From contig OZ014418.1 in assembly GCA_963965975.1 (NCBI GenBank), positions 5,902,775-5,966,774 on the forward strand: a DNA stretch of 64,000 nucleotides, read 5' to 3'. This document shows, one piece after another, positions 30,401 through 42,343 of this stretch; positions within the stretch are counted from its first letter, which is position 1; the number at the start of each line of letters is the position of its first letter. The notes beneath the pieces were generated by a model. The model saw only the letters and a program-made list of their open reading frames with translations. It did not search any database and was not told the origin of the DNA. The position numbers and the translations under genes are program-made. The stretch is from Xestospongia bergquistia. Its lineage: Eukaryota > Porifera > Demospongiae > Haplosclerida > Petrosiidae.

Positions 30401-31223
30401 ATCTTTAGTAATCCAACAGCAAAGAAAAAGGTAAAATACTATGTATATAAGGACTTAGGACACAACATTCCTCATAAGGTGATCACAGACAAGCATCTAG
30501 TTGTTTTTGTACTGATCATTGAGTCCATTACACTAGCACTGTTGATACTTGGGACAGCTATACCACAAACTAGACCTGGTCCTTTTTATGAATTAGATCA
30601 AGAACAATTGCCTAAGAAAAATGTGAGTATTTACATAATGTTGACATTGTGGCCAACTGTTACTATATATTCATCAATTTTGTAATTTATTAGGAAAAAG
30701 GTATTCTGGTTGAATATTATGGTTTAAATTGCCATTCACAAATCTCATACATTTGGCTCATTATCATCGTATTATATCTTGGAGTGCTTGAAATAATAGC
30801 TGTCATATTGGCAGTTAAAACTCGTAATATTAAGATAAAGGCAGTCAATGACTCAAAAGATGTAATTGATATTGTCTATATTGTAGCTATTACTTCTGTT
30901 TGTATGTTGGTCTTCTCATATGTTCTTCAAGACTACAGCAATATTGGTATTGGACTTGTTACTATATCAATGTTGTTAGCTGCAACTGGTACTATAACAC
31001 TGACATTTGTACCAAAGGTAAAGATATTTTCACTTAGAATGTTTGATTGTTTAATGCATATGTATAGATGTGGTCTCTGTACAAAGATCCAGATGGTAAG
31101 AATGTATTTGAAGAGGAGTATGCTATCCCCAGATCAAGTTTCGTTGACAAACAAAGTGGTACCAGTGACAAAGCAATAATTGATTCACAAGAAATAAAAG
31201 CCAGTTATGTTACAATAATATAA
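27484..31223 (+). CDS. R4: GABA-B-type class C GPCR, 15 exons, 744 aa, altered C-terminus
   Basis: Exons: 27484-27711, 27793-27942, 28624-28779, 28834-28938, 28992-29060, 29125-29280, 29331-29540, 29593-29662, 29821-29907, 29955-30099, 30143-30269, 30323-30430, 30479-30622, 30694-31017, 31068-31223. Ectodomain and 7TM as in R3, with all class C cysteines. At the tail a one-base insertion (GAAATAAAAGCCAGTTATG versus GAAATAAAGCCAGTATG in R3) removes the donor of the last intron, and a deletion near 31250 removes the last acceptor, so translation should run on to TAA at 31221-31223, ending EIKASYVTII instead of ESTHHV. Intron 30431-30478 is 48 nt, in frame and without a stop. Exon 2 has THPLPLQS in place of TNPISSQS. 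Confidence 0.9.
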
Positions 31224-32700
31224 TTATAATTATTGTTGTTATTTTTATATTCTGTTATAATTAATTACTCAAATGAAAGTACATATCATGTGTAAATGTT
31301 TCTTAAGTGCACTAAGAAAATGATTTTGAGAAATTGTATACTTTATGACATTGATTGTGTTTGTATGTATTATCATAATATTATTGTTATTTTTATAATA
31401 TAGTTATATTATGAGTTAATGTTTGTAAGTATGAACTACACAAACTTTTATGAACTACTGTTCAATTGTGTATGTCACAATAGTCACTTCTACTCTCAAT
31501 TTAACAGTAATCAAAAACCACATAGGAATAGGAATCAATAGGAATTGAAAATTGCTTTGTTATCAATAGTTCTAATCTGGAAATATCTAATGTAAAATTA
31601 TTGCATTCTGTTTTGATAATGACCCCATTATTAACTGTTTATAACTACAAAGATTTGCATTATACTCAAGTAATAAGTATTTGTTCTCAACAATAATTCT
31701 ACATCATTTTAATAGCCTCATGATGCTGATGCATGACATGATTTTGATGAAGGTCATCTAAAGGTCAGATTGCTTGTTATATATTGTTGTTCTAAGCCAA
31801 AAATGCTACATGAATTCCCAATCTATTTATAACACTAAATTAGCAAACACAGAATTGGCAGAGCAGTTCCAATAATTGTTGCAAATATAGCTACTGTTGC
31901 AAATCAGTTCAATTCAGTGCGTACTGGTTAATTGCATATAATTATCTGTAGTAATGAGCATCATAAGAACTACAACTGAACAATTATGACACAGTTCTTC
32001 CTATAACTTTTTAGTTATTGTTACATTACACACAAATATCCCTATCTCTTGTAGTACCAAATTTTCTGTCTAATAATGTAATTAAGTTTGATGAACATTC
32101 TTGAAGTGATTGAGATGCCTATTATGAACTTGTGCAGATATTGTCCATCTGGTGTGTTCAGTCCACCAGTAATGACAATAGAAATGCTACCCATTTGGAT
32201 AATTTTGCACCAAATTCAAGGAAAAAAGAAAAGCATAGACATAAATATTAAGTATTTTTTAGCATTTAATGAAGTAAACATTGTACTGTTGTTAAATATT
32301 ACCATAGACAAAATAAGATGCTAGTGTAGGGCTATCACTATGGAATTTATACCTCACACATACATCACTAGAAGTTGTTAATAAACTACATGAACTGTCA
32401 ATTCCATGGTAACTAGTAGTAAAAACAGTAAATGTTTGTTAATACTAGTTGTATACATCATATAACCAAAGTGAACATGACATTCAACTCAAGAGACCAT
32501 TCAACTAATCAATTTTTGCAATGATGAATGTATTAACATTGATATTCTTTTTATTTCATTAACTTAGTGTATTATAAGCATTGATATTCTTTTTATTTCA
32601 TTAACTTAGTGTATTATAAACATTGATATTCTTTTTATTTTGTCAACGTAGTCTAAACACATTAATTAACCACACTTAATAATTGTGACTATTTATTTTC
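31224..32700. other. R4-R5 intergenic region with relics and repeats
   Basis: Contains the remains of the lost R4 last exon (about 31255-31300), the conserved 3' block (31530-31595), a CD225-like exon relic (31700-31900), a duplicate of the R2-R3 spacer (32085-32200), a copy of the ~230-bp dispersed repeat (32315-32500) and three tandem copies of a ~41-bp unit (ACATTGATATTCTTTTTATT...) at 32537-32650. No intact gene. Confidence 0.6.
31700..31900 (+). pseudogene. Relic of CD225-like gene last exon after R4
   Basis: 31710-31770 (TGATGCATGACATGATTTTG, then ATGAAGGTCATCTAAAGG) aligns with 40090-40150 and with the R2 relic; 31857-31885 (GGCAGAGCAGTTCCAATAAT) is the shortened inverted part also seen at 20043-20077. 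The shared inversion shows that the R2 and R4 relics descend from one already rearranged copy. Confidence 0.65.
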
Positions 32701-32707
32701 AGTGTAG

Positions 32708-32740
32708 CACGTGTAGCTTCTAAAGAAAACCACACCTACA
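32708..32740 (+). promoter_or_regulatory. R5 promoter boxes: E-box CACGTG and CCACACCTACA
   Basis: CACGTG at 32708-32713 and CCACACCTACA at 32730-32740, 50 bp before the R5 start; near-identical to the R4 arrangement. Confidence 0.6.
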
Positions 32741-32789
32741 GCAAATGTACTATGAATATCAACTATCTTGCCTATTGTTTACTAATAAA

Positions 32790-35700
32790 ATGTCTTTTTC
32801 CGTTAGTCTCTGGTTTGCTGTTCTCATAATATGGATATGTGGCCTAGTTACTAAAGGATCTTCTCATAGTCTTGGAATTTTATTTGTGTACTCTAATTCA
32901 TCTCAATACAATTCTACTGAAGCATTAGATGGTGTTCAAAAAGCAGTTGAAGATATCAAGTATGGGGATATGTTACCAGGATATAGAATACATATTATTG
33001 TAGAAATTGATGTAAAGGTAATATATATATAATTAATATATTTTATATTAACCTATATGCTATGATTGATCTCATTCTATTTAGTGCAATGATGAATCCT
33101 CTACTATTTTTGGAGTACTTAAGTACATCACAAATCCCATATCATCAAAATCTCTGATAGCTATCATTGGTGGAGGTTGCTCTCCAGCTACTAATGCTCT
33201 GATAGGTATAGCTGAATATCAAAATATACCACTGGTAAGTCTACTATACAATACACCACATATAATTGTTGTCCTAAATATAGTTTGATCAGCATTTCTA
33301 GCTAAAAGGTAAATGTTATTTTATTAGGTCTTTTGTAAACTATGTTGAACTTTTAAACAGAGCCAATGTTATAATTAGCAGTTTCATTTAAATGTGTACA
33401 TTCAGGCTTAAAATAAACTTTTAATAAATAATGCTTAGGTAAACTGTTTACTCAAGAGTTCAGTATGGTGTAATGCAGTTCACAATTTGTTTACACAAAT
33501 TTGTGTATCCCTTTTTCTATGTATTGCAGATTTAATATTTGAATAGGGTGTTAAATTTTGTTTAATTAAGCTTAACCCATACATAGTTTCAAAACAGTTT
33601 CATAACAAATATCTAACTTGTCAGAATTAACTGGAGAGCTTAACATAACTATCCTTGCTTTGATCTCATTTGAATGGATTGATATAATGTATGTGTATAT
33701 ACATTTTAGCATAGCTATTATAAAGATCAAAGCACTACCTATGACAATATTTTCAAAGCCATGCTGACCATTCAAAAATATGTACTGAGCTAGTTGTGTC
33801 ATTACACCAGATTAACAATATTCATGCGATACACTGGCATAGGTACAATTGATAGCTATCTGGAATGTGCTGAGTCAGCATAGTTATTATGGCTAATCTC
33901 TTATTGAGCTTAGTGAACTTACTATAAGTTTAGTGTTCTCCCTTTGCTACCAATATACTCGCCATCTAGGCCATTTTGGAACCTCTTTTTCCATAGCAAA
34001 GCTTTGACTTTCCCACAGCACACATGATTTTCTCATCTCTCTGTTTCTACACTTTCCTTTTTCATTTTTAACCAATGACCAAAATAACAATGACTAAAGC
34101 TATTGAAATATAATTATTAAGTCTTCTACCATGAGTGTGTGGGATCACCCAGCTAATGTCTATAGGGGTATGAATATATCTGATGAGCTTCCGATTCTCA
34201 TCGCCCCCACATTTTGATCATGTGAGCAGGGATTTCAGCCACTGTTGCTGTGGTAGCCACCCCTTTTCTAAAGTTGTAGTTAGAATAGAGACCCTGATCT
34301 AAGCCAATAGACTGTAAATCTTCTTTTACCTTTGCGTCAATTGTTTCCTCAAAAAATATTGAGCAGGGGTCTGTGTCTGTATTCTCAAGAAAAAATTAAA
34401 CATCTTGTTCAAATTCTCAAATTCAGATCCTGACCAAGCAGCTAACATATTCCTCCGGTAGTCTTGTGGCATACCACTGCCAAGTATGCTGCAATTGACT
34501 GAGATTTTAAACCTCTGGGAGATGGATGTTATGATCTCGACAGGTATATCTGTGTTAGGCTATTTATAAGTGCTCACTGATGAATTGGAGAGCCATTTAT
34601 TATCTTTACCAGTGATGTGAACTGAGTGATGGTCAAGTTGATGATGTACTTCTTAAAAAATAAGCACTACAGGAGGTGGTGAAGTTGTGGGTCACAAGCT
34701 GACTTTGTGCTACAAAGAATTCAAACAACACTGTATAAATTAATTATTTTAACAACCGAGTTGTAGATTATACATCAATGAGTTCATCTTCTTGCTATGT
34801 AATTTGTTTGCATGGTATACTATTGACAAATTATATAGTGAGTAATTAACATGAATTTTAGATTCCATAGTAATCCAATGATATAAGCTACAAATTAATT
34901 TTTAAGATATCGTGTTAATTGTTACAGTGTATAGTAGGGAGTTGCATAATTCCTATATAATAGCATAAGCTAAGATTAAATGCATCAATATTTTATGACT
35001 ACATTCTGTTGTCTGTTAATGTCTTTATATAGCGTGTGCCTCTGCTATGTCAAGATAATGTAGATCTTAGAGACAATTCAGTAATGACTGTAAATTTTAT
35101 GATTTCGTTTCTAAGTGCTCAAAACATGAGATGGAAAAGTCATCTTACATCTGAATAGTGATGGCAAACCACATCTTGTTACTGTGTTATTGTTACCTAC
35201 AAAGAAGCAGAACATAAGCTAATTCTACATTTGACCAGGTTATACTGTGATGCTTAGAAAGATTGCCTTAACCTGTATTTCAGTCATCGCATAGGCATTA
35301 TTATAAAAAGAAGGTTTACCAAGTGTTGAGAGATTCTGATCAATATGTGTTTTGTCTGAGTTAATATTCAATATTTTCTGCCAATACATTTCAATGGATG
35401 TTCTAAGCCATCCCTAAATAGGCATTGCTACTACATGTCAAATATAATAGTAACAAGCTTGCAACCAACAAGAACATTATTACAAAATGCATGAAATATC
35501 TTGTGTCATGTTCTACAACATTTGAAGTTCAAAAAGCAAATTTTAGCATTACAGCTTATCAAAACCAGTATTGACTTCAATGACCTTAATGAACAATGAT
35601 TTAATTAATGATACTAAATTTGAAAAATTACGTCTAGTCAATTAAAATATGAGAACTCTTTTAGCTGCTTTTTATTCTACATGAACTATGGAATCAATGA

Positions 35701-38697
35701 ATGGATACGTAATAGCTTTGGTAGACTGCTATAAGCTTGAAGCCTGATTTACCAGACTAGAATGGCTCAATAAAAGCTGCTGATAGCCTGTTATTTATCC
35801 AATTATTCTGTAAGTATCATAAAGCATGAATTAAGTAATGTCACATCACAGATATTGACACTTGTATTCATGCTTTATTGTATACTTACAAAAATATTTG
35901 TTATTGTTGAATAGCTTAAAGTATTTTTTATCTCTTTGTTATAGTATGTTTCATCCTTTATAGATATCATACACACCAGACACTGTTAAACAATCAATGA
36001 ACTACTACCAACTATATCCTTCTGATGAACCTGTTATTCAAACATTGGCTACTGTTATCAAGTTCTATGGATGGTCACAGATATCTATTATCACAGAAGA
36101 AGAAAATAAATTTATGATGGTATTCCATACAGAAATATGTCAAACATACTATTAATATTTATAGAATGAACGTTGGTTAATAAAAGAACTGGCTTTGTTA
36201 AACATCACTGTCCTCACTACTATTCGTGTCTGGTCACATGAGAACGTTTCAAATAATGTACAATTGTTTGTAAGTTATATAATAATGTTCTATGATATGT
36301 CTTTCAATTAAAGAGAGATAATGATGCCAGAATATACTTTCTTAATACTTTTGAGGATATGGCAAAGAAAGTTCTTTGTGAGGTATAATAACTATATAAC
36401 ATATCCAATATATAATATGTTAAATGAATGTTATCTCTAGGCATATAATAAAGGGATTTATTATCCTGACTATGGTTGGTTATTCCATGGATGGTATAAT
36501 GAAGACTGGCTCTTATCTGATCCTAGTGTACACTGTACTACACAACAACTTACTAAAGTAGTAGAGAGAGGGATAGTTGTACAACAATATACTGGAGTAA
36601 GTGTATATTATAAGAGACTGTAATATAAAGTACTATATGTCTATAGGAAGATAAGAGATCCAGTATTTCATCTTATGGTTATGATGCTGTTTGGAGTCTT
36701 GGAGTAGCTTTGAATTCAACTCTAAATATGATTAATGACAATACAGTTGATGAGATTAACTGTATAGGACCATTTAGTCCACTATATAACAGGACTTCTG
36801 GTACTGACTGTGTACTAAGATATAATTTATTGAACACTGAGTTCGTAGGAAAATCAGTGAGTTTATAACAACCAAAAAGTCATGATATTCAGCATTTATA
36901 TATATATAGGGTGATGTAAGTTTTAATGCAAATGGAATCAGAAAATTAGGAACTCTTCATTTACAACAATATCGAAATTGTGAGTACTAATATGATAGCT
37001 AGTATCTTACAGTAGGTGTTATGAAGTGGATCTTAATATATGTTATGTTTTGAAGTGAAAAACATATACTTAATACAAAATGTATACAATATAATTTGCT
37101 GATGTAAAATAATTTTTTGTTATTTCCTTCTGTGTGTTTTTTACCCTATAATAATAGATTCATTGATAACGTATGCTACAATCAACGAAACTAGTGGTGG
37201 CATAGTTTATTTGCCCAATGAAAACAATTCTACAGTTTGGCCAGGTATGATTTAAGTTAAGTACTCCTGAATAGAGTTGAGTTTTTTAGTTGATCCACCA
37301 CCTGATGGTTCTCCCATTGAAGTTAAGACTGTCTATTCAACAGTACTAGTCATATTTGCATATACATGGGCATCTCTTGGTATTATGTTCTCGTTCTTTT
37401 GTCTAATATTCATCATTATTTTCAGGAAAAGAAAGTATGTTTTATGCATCCCATACGTAATGTTATAAATACGTCCTGGCAGGATTGTTCGTCTGACTAC
37501 TCCTAACCTGAACTATTTTATTGCCATTGGAATAATGATACTCTACAGTTCAACATTTTTTTCTGTTAATGCTTCCCAAAATGAAGTTTTTTTGACTTTT
37601 GCTTGTACAGTAAGCAAGCATCCATTAGTTATAAGTTCTATTTGTTTTCGATAGGCTAATATTTGGGCATTAGTTGTTGGAATTACTTTATTCTTTGGAC
37701 CAATTTTAGCTAAAATGTTGAGAATTTATTACATCTTTAGTAATCCAACAGAAAAGAAAAAGGTAAAATTCTGTATATATAATGACAGGGAGAATATATC
37801 CCTCATTAGGTGATGACAGACAAGCACCTACTTGTTTTTGTACTGGTTGTTGTGTCCATAGCACTAGCACTGTTGATACTTGGGACAGCTATACCACAAA
37901 CTAGACCTGGTCCTTTTTATGATGTAGATCGTGAATACTGTCCTGAGAAAAATGTGAGTAATATTGACAAAACATAATAATATCATGCTATCTTTGCCCA
38001 ACTATTACTAATTATTATAGAGTTGTTTATTGTAATTTTTATAGGAGAAAGGTATTCTGGTTGAATATTATGGTTTAAACTGCTATTCACAAATCTCTTT
38101 CATTTGGTTTATTATCATTGTATTATATCTTGCTGTCCTTGAAATAATTGCTGTCATATTGGCAGTTAAAACTCGTAATGTTAAGATAAAGGCAGTCAAT
38201 GACTCAAAAGATGTAATTGATATTGTCTATATTGTGGCTCTTGCTTCTGTTTGTATGATGATCTTTTCATATTTTCTTCAAGACTACAGCAATGTTGGTA
38301 CTGGTTTTTTTATTGTATCAATGTTGCTGGCTGCAACTGGTACTATTACACTGACATTTGTACCAAAGGTAAAGATCTTAAAATGTTGGATTATTTTTTA
38401 TGTACTATCATATGTGTAGATGTGGTCACTGTACAAAGACCCAAATGGTAAGAATGTATTTGATGAGAAGGAGTCTACTGTCCCCAGTTCGAGTATTACA
38501 ACCAGACCAAGTATTATTTCCAGGCCAAGTACTATTAACAAACAACAAAGTTTCATTGACAAGGCAAGAGACTCACAAGAAATGAGCACTGTATGTTTGC
38601 ATCAGTACTAATTATGTAATTTTAGTTATATCCCATACTACAGATCCAGAGTGTTGTCACAATAGATGACTCAAATGGAAATATGCATCACATGTAA
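32790..38697 (+). CDS. R5: GABA-B-type class C GPCR, complete, 16 exons, 767 aa
   Basis: Exons: 32790-33017, 33085-33234, 35964-36119, 36165-36269, 36314-36382, 36441-36596, 36647-36856, 36910-36979, 37158-37244, 37290-37434, 37483-37609, 37655-37762, 37810-37953, 38045-38368, 38420-38590, 38644-38697. Signal peptide, ectodomain and 7TM as in R2; Cys pair KCNDE and GGCSP present. Exon 2 has STIFGV where paralogs have STIKRV, and exon 6 ends YTG instead of YTE. The tail exon is longer than in R2-R4 and carries three imperfect SITTRPS/SIISRPS/STINKQQ repeats, Ser/Thr-rich possible phosphorylation sites. Intron 2 is 2.7 kb and unrelated to intron 2 of R3/R4 except near its 3' end, suggesting an insertion. 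Confidence 0.92.
33235..35963. other. R5 intron 2, 2.7 kb, unique sequence
   Basis: The last 60 bp match intron 2 of R3/R4, the rest does not. A less AT-rich stretch at about 33900-35300 may be an old mobile element, but no transposase, terminal repeats or splice-bounded frame could be identified. An 82-bp hairpin lies at 35809-35890. Confidence 0.5.
35809..35890. repeat. Inverted repeat (82-bp hairpin) in R5 intron 2
   Basis: TGTAAGTATCATAAAGCATG at 35809 pairs with CATGCTTTATTGTATACTTA ending near 35889; arms about 22 nt with small mismatches, loop about 35 nt. It could be a MITE tip pair or a precursor-like hairpin; no evidence decides. Confidence 0.6.
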
Positions 38698-39166
38698 AAA
38701 TATAAGTCCACACTTAGAGAATAAGATTTTTTAAAAGTGTATATTTTACTCTATGGTAATTAATAATTGTGTTTTATATGCATTGTCTTATTGTTTTTTT
38801 ATAGCATTCATTTATATATATTATGAGTTAATGTTTATTATTATGAACTATGCAAACTTTTGTCAACCATTAAATTTCCTCTTGTATTGTGTATGTCACA
38901 ATAATCACTTTTACTCTCCATTTAACAGTGATAAAAATCACATTCATGTCAATAGGAATTGAAAATTGTTTTGTTATCAATAGTTCTAAACTGGAAATAT
39001 CTAATGTGAAATTCTCATTTTTTGTTTTGATAATCTACCTATCACCAACTGTATATAACAAGAGAATGATGATCGGTGTACGCACATTGTCCAAAAAAGT
39101 TACAGGATACTCAACTAGTTTTGTCATTAATTGTAGAAAGAAAATCAGATTTATAAGCACACAGGC
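38698..39166. other. R5 3' flank and probable 5' region of the CD225-like gene
   Basis: Includes 38937-39007, the intact version of the block conserved after R2, R3 and R4 (GTCAATAGGAATTGAAAATT...GGAAATATCTAATG). Because the relic CD225-like copies lie downstream of the same block, it is probably that gene's promoter/5' UTR. No separate gene. Confidence 0.5.
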
Positions 39167-40352
39167 ATGGAAGGTACGTTTGTGTGGTACTATATATCAT
39201 TGTGTGGTGCTGTAATTGTGTGCTGTCTTTGCCTCTGTTGGCTAAAAAGATATAGAATAATGTCATTATTTTATATTCCTAAAACACTGCTATACAGAAT
39301 GTTCATGTTATCGTAAGATAAGTTAGAATTAGCTAGCAGATTGATTTAGTTCTCCTAGAGCATTGCATTTCAGATGGCATTAATATTACTCAATTCACAT
39401 GCAATGGTGTGTAGTATAAACTTTATAATTTCATATTTTCATAAAAAAGGCACTAAAAGAAGTAAATTAATGATACATTATTATACTTTCTAGATCACAC
39501 CAACAGTGGCTATCCACCTCAGGTATAATTCTATGACATAAACTAAGTAATGGCAATACAAATAATATAGCAAGGTGTGGTAGTTGATTTACCAGAGAAA
39601 GGTTATACTCCAGGACTTCAAGAAGGATGCACTCTTCAAGAAGGATATTGCTATCAACAAGGATACAAAGGTGCCATAATATTACATTATTAATGATGCC
39701 ACTTCATCTTCCCTAGTTGATAATCCTCCTCCTCCATATCACCCAGCCCCTCTTCAACAGCAGCCATACCCTCCACCTGCCCCACAAGTTGCTCCAACCA
39801 CACAGCAACAGTCTGTGAGTTACACTTCACTTTACTAAAACATTGAAGTCTTTTACTCCATTTAGTCCAACAATAATGTTGTTGTTGTGTCACAGCCAAC
39901 AGGAGCAACGACTCTAATTCGTTCAACTGGTGACTACTTTTTGACACTATCTATTGTATTGACAATAGTTTGTATTTTCTGTGGGAATTGGCTCTCACTC
40001 CTATGCACTGTTCCAGCTATCTTTTTTGCCACAAGTGTAAGTGAAAATTATATCAAGACATTCTCTTAACAAAAATTCCACACAATTTTAATAGGCTCGT
40101 GATTCTGATGCACGGCAGGATTTAGATGAAGCTCAATCCAAAGGTCGAATAGCTTTGATCCTGAACATTGTAGCCATTGTGTGGTGGGTTGTTGGACTTG
40201 TCATCATTATTATAACTGTTGGAGCAGTTGTTGGAAGTGCAGTCAACTCTGCTAGAACCTGTGTTTACCGTATTGGTTATACATATAATACATATAATAA
40301 TTATTATTATAGGTATTATCAATATTATTATTATTACTGTTACTCTAAATAG
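39167..40352 (+). CDS. CD225/dispanin-like two-TM protein, 6 exons, 220 aa
   Basis: Exons: 39167-39173, 39494-39522, 39571-39670, 39717-39814, 39866-40036, 40095-40352; phases agree and the joined frame is open from MEDHTNSGYPPQ to TAG. Residues about 1-95 are Gln/Pro/Tyr-rich and cytosolic-looking (PPPPYHPAP, a PPxY motif of the kind bound by WW domains). Then DYFLTLSIVLTIVCIFCGNW begins the first membrane segment, a basic/acidic loop follows (ARDSDARQDLDEAQSKGRIA) and a second membrane segment (LILNIVAIVWWVVGLVIIII), the layout of the CD225 (dispanin, IFITM-like) family of endomembrane/plasma-membrane proteins. The C-terminus is an unusual Tyr-rich tail (YNTYNNYYYRYYQYYYYYCY). The seven-base first coding exon is the least certain part. 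Confidence 0.8.
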
Positions 40353-40778
40353 ATTGGGAGCTCATACTGTCTTTGTGGCTAACATTCATACTGATTTTTT
40401 TTGTGATTTTGTATAAACTATAATATTAATAATTTTTAAGTTTGTTTTATTTTTCAATGATTAGCTATAATTTTCCTCTCAATTGAGATTTAAAAATAAT
40501 GTTTTCAGCACACTTTGCTTGTATACAAATCTTGAAATGTCATCAGACTCTGGCTACATACCTGATTTGTGGTATCAAAGCGTGTATGCTAACATTAAGT
40601 CTTTTCCATCATATATATCATATTCAAACATCATCTTCTCCAATATAATTATGGATATAACACTCAATTATCAAATTTTGATTACAATTTCACTGTCTAG
40701 GTAGTAGATAAATCTAGACTTTGTTCATGCATACATACAGAATGATTTAGAAATGTGTCTAGACAAGCAACTCCTAAT
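40353..40778. other. 3' flank of CD225-like gene, duplicated at 50940-51240
   Basis: AT-rich sequence with no gene; it is closely similar to 50940-51240, so it belongs to a segment (about 40229-41310) copied into the R7 locus. Confidence 0.7.
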
Positions 40779-41395
40779 AATAGTTCTTATCATTGAGTCT
40801 ATATTATGATATTATTTCTAACAATTGGGATAGCAATTCCACAAACAAGGCCTACTGTATATTATGATAAAGACAAAGAATATCCTCTAGAGAAAAGCGG
40901 GCGGTAACTTTAGGAAGATGAATTAAGAAACTTTTGTTATTTTATTCTAGAAAAAGAGAGTTCTTGTTGAATGTTATAGCATAAAATTTTATGTTTGGGC
41001 TATCCTTCACATTGGAATTGTTAAAGTTATATCTGTAATATTGGCTCTCAAAATTGATAATGTTACAATAAAGGCAGACAATCTTTAAAAAATGTGACTG
41101 ATATTGTCTTCTTTGTGTCTATGACTTGTATTACTGCTTTGACCTTAAGAAGTGTCATAAGTTTCTTGGAGACTATGGTAATATTATTGTCTGAAGCAAC
41201 TGGTGTTAAATTCTATCATTTATTTCAAATATTAGCATATTCATATGCTCTTAATCATTCATCCTATACAAAGACCCTGATGGTAAGAGTGTATTTATAA
41301 ACAAAGACGGCAATAATATTAACAATGGACTGAATGGAGTACATCAAGCATGTATACATCAGCAGTGTATTATAATAAACTAATAAAGCAGAACT
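40779..41395 (+). pseudogene. Receptor relic: exons 13-15 of an R6-like gene
   Basis: About 40779-40897 matches exon 13 (TTGGGATAGCAATTCCACAA), 40951-41240 exon 14 starting at AAAAAGAGAGTTCTTGTTGA after TTCTAG, and 41262-41395 exon 15 (YTKTLMV in a shifted frame where paralogs have LYKDPDGK) up to the AATAAAGCAGAAC 3' flank typical of R6/R8/R9. Exon 14 is internally deleted and frameshifted (ACAATCTTTAAAAAATGTGA). This is the 3' end of a dead receptor whose 5' part is gone, now downstream of the CD225-like gene. Confidence 0.8.
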
Positions 41396-41566
41396 AACAT
41401 TGAGCTAAAGTGGTTTTAATTATGTCCCTGACAACATTTTCTTTCATTTCTAATTGTTATTAGCCCACTAGTTTGTCGAGTAGAATTAAGCCACACCTCA
41501 TGAATAATTAATTATATTAAAAATTCATGACTACTTAATTACTTTAGCACGGCGCTATTTAATATA

Positions 41567-41974
41567 TAGAGCGCTTGCATCGACGTCACAAATATGACGT
41601 CACGTTACTTCCGTATGGCAAAGATTCAGCTGTCCACGTTATTCTATTCAGCTAGACAGTTACACCTTGGCTTGAGTTGGTAAAAAAGGAATGACACAAG
41701 CTTCCCCGTACTCAGACTACTTCTATAGGTTAGATGGCAAAATGAAAGCAAGATATTGCGAAAAAATAGCTTGCGTTTGGGCTCCTTAAGTGGAATTCTG
41801 TAGAACTTAATGCCTCTATCTCTGTTTTCTTTCGTGTCCCTGGCTGTGCAATTGAAGGCACAGCAGGAATTGACCATTCTTTTTCTTAGTAGCACCTACT
41901 CCTGCAATCAAACTAACTTCTTGCCATACGGAAGTGGTTACGTAATGCGCATGACGTCACATGCAAGAGCTCTA
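41567..41974. mobile_element. THAP-domain transposon remnant (408 bp) with inverted ends
   Basis: Ends TAGAGCGCTTGCATCGACGT at 41567 and the complement of TAGAGCTCTTGCATGTGACG ending at 41974; a second inverted pair lies inside (ACTTCCGTATGGCAA near 41606 and TTGCCATACGGAAGT at about 41921). Three TGACGTCA-like CRE palindromes sit in the ends. The interior encodes a THAP domain fragment on the minus strand. Probably a P-element/Kolobok-like non-autonomous copy. Confidence 0.65.
41730..41877 (-). pseudogene. THAP zinc-finger domain fragment
   Basis: The frame reads MVNSCCAFNCTARDTKENRD, then G-IKFYRIPLKEPKRKLF, the N-terminal half of a THAP C2CH domain: C..C pair, then F-Y-R-I-P and basic residues. 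The downstream C..H part is not found in frame, so it is truncated. THAP domains bind DNA and occur in P-element-type transposases. Confidence 0.7.
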
Positions 41975-41991
41975 ATGTATAATTATATATC

Positions 41992-41996
<5 letters not shown>

Positions 41997-42054
<58 letters not shown>

Positions 42055-42060
42055 TTATGA

Positions 42061-42092
<32 letters not shown>

Positions 42093-42118
42093 ATATAATA
42101 TATATATATATATATATA
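41997..42118. repeat. (TA)n microsatellite
   Basis: Long, interrupted TA run next to the THAP element; gives only low-complexity frames. Confidence 0.95.
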
Positions 42119-42207
42119 TGCTCATATTGTGCTGATCTATAAGAATAGTTTGTGAGTATATTATGAAATTCATTTTGTATTGTTAGTATAGACAATCTTT
42201 TTGTTAA

Positions 42208-42270
42208 GTTTTCCTTGGCAACCTCCCACTCGCCATGGCATCGGTACATCAAAAGTTTCCATAGCAATCG
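42208..42270 (+). promoter_or_regulatory. R6 promoter with two RFX-type X-box motifs
   Basis: GTTTTCCTTGGCAACC (42208-42223) and GTTTCCATAGCAATCG (42255-42270) resemble the X-box, two inverted GTTNCC/RGYAAC half-sites bound by RFX factors. The same two sites at the same spacing precede R8. The CACACCTAC box of the other receptors is absent. Confidence 0.55.
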
Positions 42271-42343
42271 CCCACGAACCACCGTACAAGAATTAAAAAT
42301 CAATTTTGTTTTTGTTTTACTGTAACTTTTGTTTTACTTTGAA

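Noticed and set aside
33572..33802. 76-codon minus-strand frame in R5 intron 2
   Set aside because: No similarity that I recognise, no splice partners, inside a unique intron; chance cannot be excluded.
39690..39947. Minus-strand frame opposite the CD225-like gene
   Set aside because: Antisense shadow of the Pro/Gln-rich exons; lacks its own splice context.
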